A DNA stretch of 64,000 nucleotides from Hortaea werneckii (Eukaryota > Ascomycota > Dothideomycetes > Mycosphaerellales > Teratosphaeriaceae): NCBI GenBank assembly GCA_037044905.1, contig JBAOKB010000093.1:558001-622000 (forward strand). Reading direction: 5' to 3'. A program made the position numbers and the translations under genes. The notes below the pieces were generated by a model. It was not told the DNA's origin. It saw nothing but the letters and a program-made list of their open reading frames with translations, and ran no database searches. This document shows, in pieces, positions 9,409-21,025 of the stretch (position 1 is the stretch's first letter; every line of letters begins with the position of its first letter).

Positions 9409-12060
9409 TTACTGCATGTTAGGTAAACCCTCAAGATCCTTCATCGCCATCGTCAGCTTTTCCTTCTCAGCCGTAAGCCTCAGCCTCAGATTCTCGCGCT
9501 CCGGATCCTCTGCAAGAAGCTCTAGGCAATGCTGTTCTTCCGTCACTTTAAGTCCAGTCCTTAGAGCGTCTCTCAATTTCGTCTCGAGCCCATACATCAG
9601 ACCGAACTCTAGGTGACTCGCAATCGTGTCCAGCAGCCTTGAGGATGCGATTTCATAGTACGCTAGAGGCGTCGCCAAAGCAATTACCTCACGACTATAA
9701 CAATCAGGACCGAGTTGAGAGCGAAGAGTCTGATTTTCGAATTTCTTCTTCCGCTCCTCTCCAAAAGGAATTCTCGCAGCTCGTTTAGACTCGAGCGTGT
9801 CGTAATATTCGTTGACACGCTCGATGTGGCGCGATTGTGTGAGGCGATCTTTCTGCGCCGCAGTTTCAGTAGCAAGAAGCTTGTTGTTGTAGGTGATTGG
9901 CTTGTGTAGTTCGCAATCCACCAAGTAAGTTACGCGCTCCTTTTGCTGTGTCAGTAGGTCCTTGACGAGACCTTCAAGGATACTGCTAATATCCCTGAGA
10001 AGTTGAGTCGATCGCCGAGCTGGCAGAACCTCGTAGATGCAGGCTTGCAGTTTAACGGCGAGGAGACGGTATACCCTTACGAGCAATTCTTCGACTAGGC
10101 GGCGCCAGTCCTTCAGGAACTGCTTGATGAGACTGTCAGTGACTCTCGGATCAATCTGATCTGGCAGACAAGAGGTGGATCCGAAATCGAACAGGTCCTT
10201 GACCTCGTCTAAAGCAAGCGGGATCCCGCTCGATGAGGCTGCATCATGGTCCTCGCTGACAGTCTTGGAGCGGTTGCGCGACGTGGGTGTTTCGAAGCTG
10301 TCGTCGATTTTGACTCGGTCGCGTTGTGTCGGTGTTTGAAAGTGATTGTTCTTGCGCTTCTTTGACGGGGTCTCTGATGACAGACGCGAGTTTCCCGCTT
10401 TGGGATCATCGGTCTCGTCATCGGTGTCAAGCGATATGGCTTTTTTGACACATCCCGGCGTCCCCAAAGAGATCTGGGGTTTGCCACGCTCTAGTTGAAT
10501 CCTCAGCTCACGCAGAAGACCCCTATATTCCGCTCTGAACTGCGTTTGACCTTCGCCGCGAACAAGCATGGTGATCGTGGTCGTTACAGTGTGAGCTTCG
10601 TCCATAACGATGTGACAGGCAGACAGCCCGTCAGGGCGCTCGGGGAATTGCTCAAGATGCTTGTTCACTGTAGCCAGCCTGTCTTGCACCCTGTTCGAAA
10701 TCTCCGGAAGGGTGGCGATAATGTGCAGCTCAAGCCTGCGTGAGATTGTGGCTTGCACATTCGCGATTCCGAAGCGCTCGCCGAGAACCGTACTTGCCCA
10801 TGGCTGGCGAGAGAAGAAGTCCTGCTCCCGGACTCGCGCCTCCGCATAGGAGACAGAATCGACTTCTTCGCTCGACAGCTGCTTCGTAACAAACCACCCA
10901 CTGCCCAGCTGGAAGTCTTCTCCATACAGCAGGTCGTAAATCTTCGGCATACGACCCTTCGTAATCAGGTCTGGCTTCGTGAGCACGCCCATAGTGCGAC
11001 CTTCAGCGGCGCACTCCTTAATGAAGCGGAATGCCGTAGAGGTCTCAGGGTCCTGATCTGCACTGAGAGCGAGCAAGACGAGGGCCTGCTCATCGCGAAT
11101 ATAGTTCTGAAGCAACTTCTGGATGAAAGCAACTAGGTGTTGCTCGTTGGGATCGCGGTGGACGTTGATAGCCCCGGGTAGATCGAAGAAGGACAGCTCG
11201 GGAAGATCGGGGCCGTCAATCTGAATGTGGATGAGATTTGGCGAGAAAGCAAGCTCGTTTTTGCCCCAGCTAATACGAGCAGACTGGAAATGTGCAGGGT
11301 CGGTACGAGGGTTTAGCAAGGCAAGCTGTGCTCGCTTAAGCGTCTCTTCTAGCGATTGCTTGTCGTGAATCGTTGCGAAGTGAAAGGGTTCGCCGTTGAA
11401 CTCGTCCCAGCGGTCGTACTTGGTTTTATCTCGCCCAGCCTTGAAAGTTGGGGAGTACCTGTACTTAGGCTGTAGAAAGATACGGCAAGTCCACGGTAGA
11501 GGGGAGCCGGAAGTAGTGATTTGAAAGGGGCAGCGGGTGACCTAAAGTGGACTGTTAGCATGTGTCGATCTAAAAGAAATGCTTAGTACATACTGTGCCC
11601 TGACCGCGCGGCAGCTGAATATCGCAGATTGCCTCCACAATCGAGCTCTTGCCGTGGCTCTGATCACCGACGACAACGAACTTCGGGAAGGAAGGAATCG
11701 TGGCATTAATTCCGAGAGACTCAAGGCGCTGAACGACTTGGATAAGCGAGCGAGCTTTGCCGCCTACAGCTGCCATGGCATCGGGGATGGATGTGTCAGC
11801 CGCTGAGCCTGTGAGCTATTAGCATCGAATTTGCGCTTGAAAGCAGAATTCAACATACCGCTATCCTCTGTAGAGCTCATTTCCACATCGCCGTGGTGGG
11901 GAGCTCTGTGGCTGGACGTTCCGCCTTCAGGCTCTTGGCCGAACATGGGCGCCGAACCGACACGAACTGGGTACTCGTGACTGGTGTTTTGCGAAGGGGT
12001 TGTGCGATAATCGAGCGTAGCGTCGTCTGCAGAAGTGGAGGGTCCACTCCTGTCCGACAT
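9409..12060 (-). CDS. Dynamin-family large GTPase
   Basis: Three exons on the minus strand: 12060-11859, 11808-11594 and 11541-9409, about 849 residues. Both introns are canonical (GTATGT donors, CTAATAG/CTAACAG branch sites). GTPase motifs are G1 GDQSHGKSS near residue 115, the PRGQGTVTRCP switch formed across the second splice site, G3 DLPG near 259 and G4 TKPD near 326. A stalk region follows, with C-terminal helices in the GED position. No PH or transmembrane domain is visible, so it resembles Mx/Vps1-like fungal dynamins rather than mitofusins; a membrane-remodelling role is inferred. A Lys/Ser/Thr-rich segment (SKKRKNNHFQTPTQ) interrupts the stalk and contains an NLS-like KKRK. The start was set at MSDRSG because the upstream in-frame stretch looks like 5' leader. 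Confidence 0.88.
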
Positions 12061-13498
12061 GCTGTAGGAGGGGTGAGTCAAAATGTGGTGTGTGATTGCG
12101 TGGCGTGTGTCTTTTGAAAAGGTGGCAGCACAAAGCTCGAGGCAAAGTAGCAAAGCTTTGACCCCCGAGATTAGGCAGCAGCGTTGCAAACGAGTGCCCT
12201 GAGGGAAGGTGTGAATTGAGGTCAAACGAGGGCAGACTTACATGTGATTGCGGCGTGTGCGGAAGCTACTGCGAACAAAGGCTCGAACGAGAGGATGACT
12301 TTCTTGGCCGGTATGCAAGGACAGGCTCATCGGGAGACGTGGGTAAAGGATAAAGAGTAGAAACGTTCGTAGCAGTATTCCAGGCCCGGTATTTGTAGCG
12401 GACAGCCCATGGCCAAAGCGCAGTCCATCGAGGCGCGAAGAAAGGTGCGCGACGAGCTCTGACGGAGGAGCTGCAATTTCATCCAAGATTCTGAGTCCTA
12501 CACTTGCCGCTAGGTCTGTAAAAGAGACGGTGGCAGACGCCAAGAACGGAGAGACAGAATGGAAGCCTGCGGTAAGAGAGTGGCCATGATGCGAGCTGCT
12601 GTTGAGCTTTCAAGAGCGGAAACGGGTTGCTCACGTCGGTAACTGTGTATGACGCCAGGGCGGCAAAGGGCCTACGTGAACACATCCTTGTCCACGTGAG
12701 CTTCACGGTCGAAGCCAACGCTGACAGCGAAAGTATAGTGTGCGTGAGGTCGAGGACTGTGAGCTGACCGTGGAAGGGAAACCCCTTCATCTCCCTCAGC
12801 GGGTGCACATCTGCAGGTATCAGCATGATCGCAGCATCGGTCAGGGATCTAAACCGCCATTATGGACAGAATACTGCGCTTGACGCTGGCTTGACAGAGC
12901 ATGACGGCTGTTGACGCTTTTCTACCCTTGTCATCGTCACTCCGAGGTATCGTTGGGTCTCTGACAGGCTGATGACAATCGAACTCGCCATGTTGAAGAC
13001 CAATAGCCCATGCTGCCAGCTCTCATGAGCGTATGATATTCTTTCCGCTGTCTGCAGCATATGATCCCATCACCCAAAGCTTTTCATCGACATGTGAAGT
13101 GAGGTCAATCAAGGACGGCAACCAGACGGCGTGGGCGGCGTGGACGGGTGGGACGGGAAGGTATTATAGGCACGTCGGCCGCTGTTAAGCTCTGTGGGGG
13201 GATCGCCGACGCTAATGCAGGGCAAAGTTGCGCGTTTCACCGCGACAGGAGGGACTGGGCCGGCCGGGCTGGGAAAAGTACACGAAGCTCCAACTGAACA
13301 GGAGGACAGGAGGGAGACTCACGAAACAAAGGACTCGTCGCAACTTGCAACCGACCGCCCCCAGCCGAGACACGAAACAGAGGGCACCATCTCGACATCC
13401 AGTGCACGGTGCAGCACTGTCTCAACTACACCATCCATCCCACTGAACCCACGTAGCGATCGGCGAGAGCGTACCTCCCTCCTACAGCAACGAGCAAC
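12061..13498. promoter_or_regulatory. Divergent intergenic region between dynamin and GMPPA-like genes
   Basis: About 1.4 kb between divergent start codons. ORFs here are short and overlapping with no family resemblance. It must hold both promoters; I do not see a defined element. Confidence 0.5.
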
Positions 13499-14890
13499 AT
13501 GGCTTCATTGCAAGTCCCCAACCGCGCAAAGAGCGGCGCATCACCAACCACCAAAGCTGTCGTCCTCGTGGGAGGACCGAGTCGAGGAACCCGCTTCCGG
13601 CCGCTGTCGCTCGATCTGCCCAAGGTATAACCCCTCCATCCTCCTCATCCACAGGACCCCACCACTAACCGATTGCGACCTCCACAGCCTCTGTTCGAAG
13701 TCGCCGGCCACTCGATCATCTCCCACTGCTTCGCCGCCATAGCCAAAGTCCCTTCCATCCGCGAGGTCTTCATTGTCGGCTACTACGATGAGTCCGTCTT
13801 CCGCGACTTCATCAAGGACTGCTCCCGCACCCACCCGCACATCTCGATCAAATACCTCCGCGAGTACCAGGCGCTAGGTACCGCCGGTGGTCTGTACCAC
13901 TTCCGTGACGCCATCCTTAAAGGCCGTCCCGACCGCTTCTTCGTGCTGAACGCCGACGTGTGCTGCTCCTTCCCCCTGGAGCAGATGCTGCAGCTGTTTG
14001 AAGAGAAGGACGCCGAGTCGGTCATTTTAGGAACGCGCGTGCCAAAGGATGCCGCGACCAACTTCGGTTGCATCGTCAGCGACGCCCACAGCAAACGTGT
14101 GCTGCACTACGTCGAGAAGCCCGAGTCGTACATCTCGGACCTGATCAACTGCGGTGTCTACCTCTTCTCCACTGAAGCCATCTTCCCGAGCATCAAGAGC
14201 GCAATCAAGCGTCGGACCGACCGGCCGCGCTTGGTCAGCTATCCTTCTGGCGAAGCTCTTGATAGGACCTTCGTCCAGCACGACGAGGAAGAGGAAGGTG
14301 AGAAGAATGAGGTCATCAGGCTCGAACAGGACATTCTTTCCGACCTCGCAGACAGCCGCCAGTTCTACGTCCTCGAGACCAAGGACTTTTGGCGACAGAT
14401 CAAGACCGCTGGCTCAGCCGTGCCTGCCAATGCGCTCTACCTGATGAAGGCTTTCCAGTCTCAATCTGAGGAGCTTGCCCCGCCGTCGGCCACTATCTTG
14501 CCGCCCGTATTCATCCACCCAACCGCTCACGTGGACCCGACCGCCAAGCTCGGCCCGAACGTGTCCATTGGTCCGCGTGCCAACATTGGCGCAGGTGTCC
14601 GGATAAAAGAGGCTATCGTCCTTGAAGACGCGGAAATCCGACATGACGCTTGCGTGCTGTACGCCATCATCGGCTGGAGCAGCCGTGTGGGTCCATGGGC
14701 ACGAGTTGAAGGCACCCCGACGCCAGTGAGAGAGCACAGCACGAGCGTGGTGAAGAACGGTGTCAAGGTACAGAGCATTACGATTCTAGGCAAGGAATGT
14801 GTGGTCGGCGAAGAGGCGCGTGTGCAAAACTGCGTATGCCTGCCCTTCAAGGAACTCAAGCGGGACGTGGCGAACGAAGTCATCATGTAA
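13499..14890 (+). CDS. Mannose-1-phosphate guanylyltransferase-like protein, GMPPA type
   Basis: Exon 1 is 13499-13624 and exon 2 is 13688-14890, with a 63 bp intron (GTATAA...CCACAG), giving 442 residues. The N-terminal nucleotidyltransferase fold carries the signature VLVGGPSRGTRFRPLS (about 22-37), then GTAGGLYHF and LNADVCCSFPL. The C-terminal third is a left-handed beta-helix of hexapeptides (FIHPTAHVDPTAKLGPNVSI) ending in the family's I-M tail. The loop with GGPSRGTRFRPL rather than the catalytic GGxGTRLRPLT pattern matches the alpha (GMPPA-like) subfamily, which in animals senses GDP-mannose and inhibits the catalytic beta subunit. It should act in the cytosol in supplying GDP-mannose for glycosylation and wall mannan. 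The gene is intact. Confidence 0.9.
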
Positions 14891-15363
14891 ATGCCGTGAA
14901 AGAGCGCTTTTGACCATACATCGCCGCCAGGCTCTCGACTGAAACAGAAATTCTTCATTCGCAGGTGAATACTGAGGATAGCGTTTGGCGGCATTTTCTA
15001 ATGAGACGACGGCGGAGTAATCGTAGATATTCGAATGCAACCTAGCTTTCATTTTCCACTCGGTGCCTTTCCGTGGTGTGTTACCGAAGTGTTGTGCTAT
15101 GCTGTATCAGTCACCAGGGTTTCGAAGCAGAAGCGGTGCCTAAAAGCGGCAATGTGGGTCCTGGACTTGACCAACTGAAATGCTCGTCAGCTTTCAGCTG
15201 AGGTAAACGGTCACTCAGTGGGAACACAGCTGAGCGAGAGATGCAAGCAGTGCGAGTGATAATAGCAATATAAGAGCAGCGGTTTCGACGTCCTGCAAAC
15301 CATGCAATATTTTCTGAAACAACTCCAACGAAACAAGCGCAATAGTGCATTGAGAAGTCAAAC
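14891..15363. other. Intergenic, about 470 bp
   Basis: 3' end of the GMPPA-like gene and promoter of the SDR gene. No further feature seen. Confidence 0.6.
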
Positions 15364-16399
15364 ATGAATCCAGTCAACGAAACCCCGTATCATCTGCCCA
15401 AGGACGCAACTTGGCTCAGTACGTTCCCTTTCCCCCATTAACCCTACTGAACTCAGAATCGAGACTCACGCATCTCCATCACCAGTAACAGGATGCTCAA
15501 CAGGCATCGGCCGCGCCCTCGCCGAACTGATCGCCAGCAAGCCCTCTCATCGCCTCATCGCTACCGCACGGAATCCCTCCACTCTATCATATCTCCCGGA
15601 CAACGATCCCAGGATCCTCAAGCTCGCCTTAGATGTCACGCAACCCAGCACGATCAACGCCTGCTTCGCCACAGCCGCCGCCCACTTCAGTAGCGGCAGC
15701 AAGGACTTCCACCTCGACGTCGTGGTGAATAATGCGGGCTATTCGCTCTCCGGCGACACGGAATCCGCGACCGAAGACCAGATGCACGAGCAGCTGGAGA
15801 CGAACTTCTTCGGCACGGTGCGCGTGGCGATGAAGGCGGTGGAGCATATGCGGCAGCGTGTGCCCACGCGAGACGACGGGGGCGTGGTGTTCAACCTGTC
15901 CAGTTTGGCGGGCGTGTGCGCTTTCCCCGGCCATGCATTCTACCATGCTTCCAAGTTTGCGGTGGAAGGGTGGACGGAGAGTGTGGCGCGGGAGATGAGT
16001 CCGGAGTGGAAGAGTGAGTTTGAACCGCCGGATCCGTTATCGTTGGCAGAATCGATTGCTAATTGTTTGGTCTCAGTCAATTTTTGCCTCGTAGAGCCTG
16101 CGGGCGTCAAGACCCATTTCGAAGGCCATAGTAAGGCGCATACGGCGCCGCATCCTGCGTATGCCAACCCGGCGATGCCTGCAAGGAAATTGGAAGTGTT
16201 TGTCAATAAAGGGCTGAGCATGGGGATGGGTCTCGAGCCTGCGACGGTTGCCAAGGCGATGTATGATGTCGCGAGTCGAGGAGAGAAAATACCCCTACGG
16301 CTGCCGCTGAGCAGTACTGCGGTCAATATGATGAAGATGGCGTTGCAGGAGAGACTGAAAGCGCTGGAAGAAGTGGAGGGGTTTGCTGCTGTTGAATAG
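15364..16399 (+). CDS. Classical short-chain dehydrogenase/reductase
   Basis: Three exons: 15364-15418, 15486-16013 and 16077-16399, giving 301 residues. The Rossmann cofactor loop ITGCSTGIGRALAEL forms across the first splice site. NNAGYS, the serine in NLSSLAGV and the catalytic FYHASKF (Tyr-x-x-x-Lys) are all present, as is the family motif INFCLVEPAGVKT formed across intron 2. It is a cytosolic NAD(P)-dependent oxidoreductase of the type often annotated as retinol dehydrogenase- or oxidoreductase-like in fungi; substrate unknown. Intron 2 is 63 bp, in frame and lacks a stop, so the genomic ORF reads straight through it. Homology argues that it is spliced. The next gene converges from the other strand 135 bp away. 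Confidence 0.88.
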
Positions 16400-16534
16400 C
16401 TAGCTAAAAGGCGAGGAAAATCGAGAGAAGGCGATTCTGGTATTTCGAGAACTTTACACTGTGGATGTCAAGAAGACAATGGACGATACTTACCACTTCT
16501 CATTGAACAGCTCGCGCACCAAGCTGTTTCAAAC

Positions 16535-18220
16535 TTACCTATTACTACCTCTCCGGCGCCGCGCATCTTCGCCGCTGGCTATGACTGCTCGAACTTCAGG
16601 CGCCACCGCTCGTTGGTCAGCTACTCTACCTGTCACACTTGCGTCTCGTCTTCGATGCTCGGTTTCGTCAGGATGGGTCGCATTTTGTCTATCAGGCTTC
16701 TCTCTGGGTGGGAACGTGCTTGTTGTCCTTCTACCACGGCTAGTAGCCTGCTCGGGATCCGTACGTTGCTTAGTGGCATCGGTAGGTCTGTCGGAACAAA
16801 AAGCCTGGCACTGGCTTGAGACAGGTCTCTCAGTCGTGTAGGTTTCAGTGCCCCGAGTCGCGCTTCCCTTTATCTTAAATCCCTGCTGGTCCTGGTGATC
16901 GGACAGCTTCGGTCTTTTATTGGACGATACTCGCGTGCAGTTGCCAGCCACATGTTCTTCTGCGCCGCTAACTGCCTCCTGTTCGATTTCTCCTGGCTCA
17001 AGCTCGTACTCTGCGCGTCTTTTACGGTTCAGAGAAAGCAAAACGCCAACGACAGATCTCCCTGACTCGGGTCGCTTTTCGAGCACGGGCGCTTTGCTGC
17101 GAGGACATGAATCACGTTTGAATGATTCGTATTTTGCATCTTTTGCATCTAACGCGGCATACCAGAGCTTTGCGTTGCGTTCTGTGGGCTCAAAAGGAGG
17201 CTCGGCAAATAAGCCTCCATCTGTCCTTTGCCTGATAGGATCGTTGCTGTTTTCGAGGCTGGTTTGATAAGCAGCATTGACTTGAGCTCGTAACTTACAG
17301 ATGAGCGCAATGCCTGCGTCAGTCGGTTGTCCGATTTTTACCCGAAAACGATTGTCGCAATCGATCTTCCTTGTCTGTGTCATATCAAAGACGCCGTAAA
17401 CATGGTATCTGAAGCCAGTGGTGGGCACGATGGTCATTCCTATCGGCACATTAGCACGCACGTAGTCAACTTCAGTCTCATCGCATAACACAAATTTGTG
17501 CCGGCAGTCTTCATCACTCAAGTTGAAGATAGCTTTGCCACCAGATGAATGTCCAAAGACGATCTCCATCTGACCCCCAAATTCGATGCCAAGAGAAATT
17601 GCCAGATGCTTACCAGTGAATGCTGTGCCGTTAGGACCGTCGACTCGATGTTGTTCGGCATCCTTGTACCACGGCTTCCAAGAGCTTACGTCTTCCATTT
17701 CGATAATCATGAAGGGCCGTACTACTTCAGTGTCGCCGTCAATCCCACGTCGGATGATCCTAGAGCCGTCATGACTCGGTCGTCCCCTGTCATTCCATCC
17801 TTCTGACCTGCAAAACGTAGAGTATTGTTGGATGTCATCAGTGAGAAGTCTATTAGTAGTGGCCTGGCCACTCCATAGGTCAGCGACGCTCTCTAGATCA
17901 GGGCCAGATTGCAGATACTGTTGGATTTCGTGTTCTAAGTGTGCTTGCAGTGTTTGGATCAAGGAGAACTGCTCCTGCTGCGCAGCTTCCCTGGTATCCA
18001 TTTTGATTCCCTCGTTGCCGAATATGTGACGTGTACTACCGCATGGTGATGTCGACCTTCGCCTTTCTGAGGATGGTCTATATGTGTCTCGTGCCCGCTT
18101 TGTCGAAGATGAGCCAGAGTTATGAGACGATTGCAGCCCATGGCCGGTGAAATGTGTGTATGCCGGATAGCTGGGGAGAGGTTGACTCAAAAAAGCCGTC
18201 GAATATCCGTTCGAATGCAT
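16535..18220 (-). CDS. Hypothetical protein, 561 residues
   Basis: A single long intact ORF starting at ATG. I do not recognise a family. The N-terminal 75 residues and the last 200 are polar, Ser/Arg-rich and probably disordered. A central block (about 165-310) looks folded, with alternating hydrophobic strands (MIIEMEDVSSWKPWY, ISLGIEFGGQMEIVFGH, RYHVYGVFDM). The C-terminus has several Arg/Lys clusters (KRRAEYELEPGEIEQEA, SNKRPKLSDH) compatible with nuclear location. The size, the single frame and its position between well-placed genes support it being real. No function is proposed. Confidence 0.7.
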   Translation of the reverse strand: MHSNGYSTAFLSQPLPSYPAYTHFTGHGLQSSHNSGSSSTKRARDTYRPSSERRRSTSPCGSTRHIFGNEGIKMDTREAAQQEQFSLIQTLQAHLEHEIQQYLQSGPDLESVADLWSGQATTNRLLTDDIQQYSTFCRSEGWNDRGRPSHDGSRIIRRGIDGDTEVVRPFMIIEMEDVSSWKPWYKDAEQHRVDGPNGTAFTGKHLAISLGIEFGGQMEIVFGHSSGGKAIFNLSDEDCRHKFVLCDETEVDYVRANVPIGMTIVPTTGFRYHVYGVFDMTQTRKIDCDNRFRVKIGQPTDAGIALICKLRAQVNAAYQTSLENSNDPIRQRTDGGLFAEPPFEPTERNAKLWYAALDAKDAKYESFKRDSCPRSKAPVLEKRPESGRSVVGVLLSLNRKRRAEYELEPGEIEQEAVSGAEEHVAGNCTRVSSNKRPKLSDHQDQQGFKIKGSATRGTETYTTERPVSSQCQAFCSDRPTDATKQRTDPEQATSRGRRTTSTFPPREKPDRQNATHPDETEHRRRDASVTGRVADQRAVAPEVRAVIASGEDARRRRGSNR

Positions 18221-19519
18221 GTTGTGATTGATATGCTGACTCTTGTCGGTGAAAAATATGGCTGATTGGAAAAGACCCTTTATTCTCTCAAATGTCGCTG
18301 CCTGCAGCGAATGTTTGAGGGAGCTTTGCGCCTAATATTGGTGATGTTCTGGTGTAAGTACAAGTTGGCCAGGAAAGTCTCGTATATGCCAACATAAGAA
18401 TTACCATCGTGAAAGAACACTCATAAGAGAAGGGTGTGCTAAGGTGCCAACAATGGCGTGAGGAAACAATGCAACAAAGCCACATCTTTGTAAGTCCCCA
18501 GCGGTTGATACTATGTATCAGCTCAGTTGACAAAGAGAGACTGATGACAATCGGATTGTACCTAAGGAGCGGGATTTCGCCGAGTCCGGGAGCAACCGCG
18601 TCGTCTGCAATGCTGGACCGATTCATTGCCAGTGTCAATGCAGGCAAGTCTTTGTTTCTGTGCAGTAAGCCGCCTTGGCATCTTATCAAGCCGGAAACAT
18701 TTTCAATGCTATATCCAACTAGTAATCGCGCTGAGCCTGGCACCGAAATCACTTGGTGGCGAGAGAGACAGTCCGCTTGAATATCCGATATGGAGCAGCT
18801 TTTGAAGAGCTCATTGAGCCTCTGCCTGTGACTTGCATATAATCCGCAGACTGCTAGTTACTTTGCATTGTAGATGCTCGTATGCAAGCGAAGTCCGGAA
18901 ATACAGCGTGCCAGTGCAAGGGGCAACCGGCTTTCCCTCCACCAGCTTGGTCTCTGAGCTCATTGTCGCAGTATGCGTTCGACATACGACATTACGCATC
19001 CACATGCTCTGCAAGGCGGGACCAAGCCGGGTTCTCGGTGTGCAGTCTGGTCAAGTCCATGGGCCGGTCTGACTCACTCTCAAGGTTCGAGGATCCGCTT
19101 CACCACGGTCTTAGCATGCCGTGAATGAAACCAAGCCAACGACACCACCCTCGCAATGGGTCACATGAGCTTTCACCAAAGCATCCTCGAAAGTCACTTC
19201 AATGGGGGACCGGGATGCTGGCACTAGCGCAGCGCTGACAGCCGGATATCCTCGAGGTGGGCGATACGTTATCAGCCCTATGACGGCACCGAACATCAGA
19301 TGGCAACTGGAATGATGGCACCAGCACTACGGGCGACGACATGGTGGGTATTCCGGTGAAGGAGAGAGCTGTCGAAGCTGTCAAATCCGCAGCGCAGCGT
19401 GGCTGAAGTCCGCAAGAGACCCACCAAGGTTCACTAGGGCGACGCTAATGCAGATTAGCATTGCTCACAGGGCTGCTCAGCCCAGCAGCAGTTCGCATCT
19501 TTCCACGTCCCCAAGGCTA
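18221..19519. other. Intergenic, about 1.3 kb
   Basis: Overlapping short ORFs on both strands (up to 154 codons) without splice logic or family resemblance. Nothing supportable. Confidence 0.5.
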
Positions 19520-19873
19520 TCAAGCTCGTAAAGAGCCTCGTGGCCAGCGCCAAATTGCTGGTTTGAGCGTTCGCGGCTTATTTCTAAGTTTCAGAGTATC
19601 CTTGTCACCACAGAGCTCCACGAGAACCTCAAGAGGCGCAGCAGCCTTAGGCATGAGAGTCTGCCTCAGCTCCAGCAGGCGGTTGCAGGCATCAATGGCT
19701 CTCGTCCAATCGCCGTCCACCTCATCCTGCAACTCTGTGACTCCTCCAGCGGCGTCTTCTTTCCGGACATCCAGGCGCATTGACTCTTCAAGAGTCTGCG
19801 CGCGCTGCTTGCGATTGACCCGCACGCTAGAACCATGGATCTCGTGTCGGCGGCGATGAGTCCGCAGCAGCAT
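19520..19873 (-). CDS. Possible small hypothetical protein, 117 residues
   Basis: A minus-strand ORF with an internal ATG at 19873. The translation is rich in charged residues, with a helical-looking stretch (TELQDEVDGDWTRAIDACNR then LLELRQTLM) that reads like real protein more than the competing frame on the other strand. No family is recognised and further exons may exist downstream on the minus strand. It is divergent from the gene at 20201. Confidence 0.35.
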   Translation of the reverse strand: MLLRTHRRRHEIHGSSVRVNRKQRAQTLEESMRLDVRKEDAAGGVTELQDEVDGDWTRAIDACNRLLELRQTLMPKAAAPLEVLVELCGDKDTLKLRNKPRTLKPAIWRWPRGSLRA

Positions 19874-20200
19874 CTTGGTGCCCGGGGAAGAAGGTGGCCT
19901 TATGAGGTAGGTAGGTGGGCTTAGCTGCTGCGACCAACATCGTTGCCTTCGCACGCCCCGTACTGTGAGTACATAGGAGGTAGGTACCTAGCTATAAGTG
20001 CTTCGCTTTCCTGCATCCTTTTCCTGCCTTCTCCAATAGCACTCAGAATCCCATCCGCTAGCACTACAATTCGCTGCCTCGACTCCAGAAGCGTCTGTTG
20101 CGGCCCGACTTATTACACCACTGGGCAGCATTGCTGTTATCGAGCATTCACAGACAGGTGCCACACATTTACATCACCCGACCCTGCTCTCCGCTGCTGC
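19874..20200. promoter_or_regulatory. Promoter/5' leader region of the CxxC protein gene
   Basis: About 330 bp with GGTAGGTA repeats near 19904-19988 and a pyrimidine-rich stretch just before the start at 20201. The open frame continuing upstream of 20201 begins at TTG and is not expected to be translated. Confidence 0.45.
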
Positions 20201-21025
20201 ATGTTAGTCAGCGAGATGGCCGCCGCTATGCCTTCTCAGAGCCGGAGGCAGTACCGGACTGTCGAGGTCAAGCCTGACAACATCAGCCCGAAGGCCACTC
20301 ATTCCCCATCATCACCTGGATCCCCCAAAGCAGTCCGGTTTGCCCCTGCCTTCAAAGCAGAACCAAGAGCCCCTACCGCCACTGAAGCGTGGTCGTTCTA
20401 TCACTTTGAATGCCACGCGAGGCAATGCCGCTACTGCTATAACCCATGGGAAGTTCATCGACAGGGCCGCCAACTGTGCACGCTTGGCCACAGCCTGGCG
20501 CAAGACGTCGCCGAGCACGTCTATAATCAAGATGGCGTTACCTACTCTTGCAAAAAAGACAATCACAAGCTAGTCAAGCTGGAAATGCCTGCCGACTACG
20601 CGCAAGTGGCTCAACTGCTGAGCTCCATGGACCGCCACATCAGATCAGCACCAAGGAAAGCGCCAGTAGTCAGCTACGATTCTAATTACCCGATCGCAGC
20701 GCGACGGCCTGGCGCAAAGGATGCCGAAGAGAGCTGGAAGGAGAGGGGCGACATAGTAATTGAGCCTGGCAACTCAAGACGGGACACCGAACGAACCAAA
20801 TCAAAGCACGACCCGAAGCGCCGCCGTGACACAGTTGTCGAGGATGACCTCCAACCAAGCCTAGCTGTCCAGGAGCCTGAGCGCAGAGAGCGGCGAGGGT
20901 CGCTCTACTACGAAGACATGCGCAGGCAGCGGAAGCATGCTTATAAAGTCGAGATTCGTGAGCCGGAGAGACGGGAAAGGGAAGGTCGGCGACGAGAACG
21001 GTACAAGGAGGGGTACCACTCATAG
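20201..21025 (+). CDS. Conserved fungal protein with CxxC motif and basic tail
   Basis: ATGs at 20201 and 20216 are both plausible starts; the frame is intact to 21025, about 274 residues. The middle (about 65-150) is a compact conserved-looking block with cysteines in CHARQCRYCYNPWEV and LCTLGHSLAQDVAEHVY, followed by YSCKKDNHKLVKLEMPADY, which suggests a small zinc- or disulphide-stabilised domain. The last 100 residues are mostly Arg, Glu and Lys (REPERREREGRRRERYKEG), likely disordered. I recall similar proteins in other Pezizomycotina but know no function for them. No membrane segment or signal peptide is visible. Confidence 0.7.
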   Translation: MLVSEMAAAMPSQSRRQYRTVEVKPDNISPKATHSPSSPGSPKAVRFAPAFKAEPRAPTATEAWSFYHFECHARQCRYCYNPWEVHRQGRQLCTLGHSLAQDVAEHVYNQDGVTYSCKKDNHKLVKLEMPADYAQVAQLLSSMDRHIRSAPRKAPVVSYDSNYPIAARRPGAKDAEESWKERGDIVIEPGNSRRDTERTKSKHDPKRRRDTVVEDDLQPSLAVQEPERRERRGSLYYEDMRRQRKHAYKVEIREPERREREGRRRERYKEGYHS

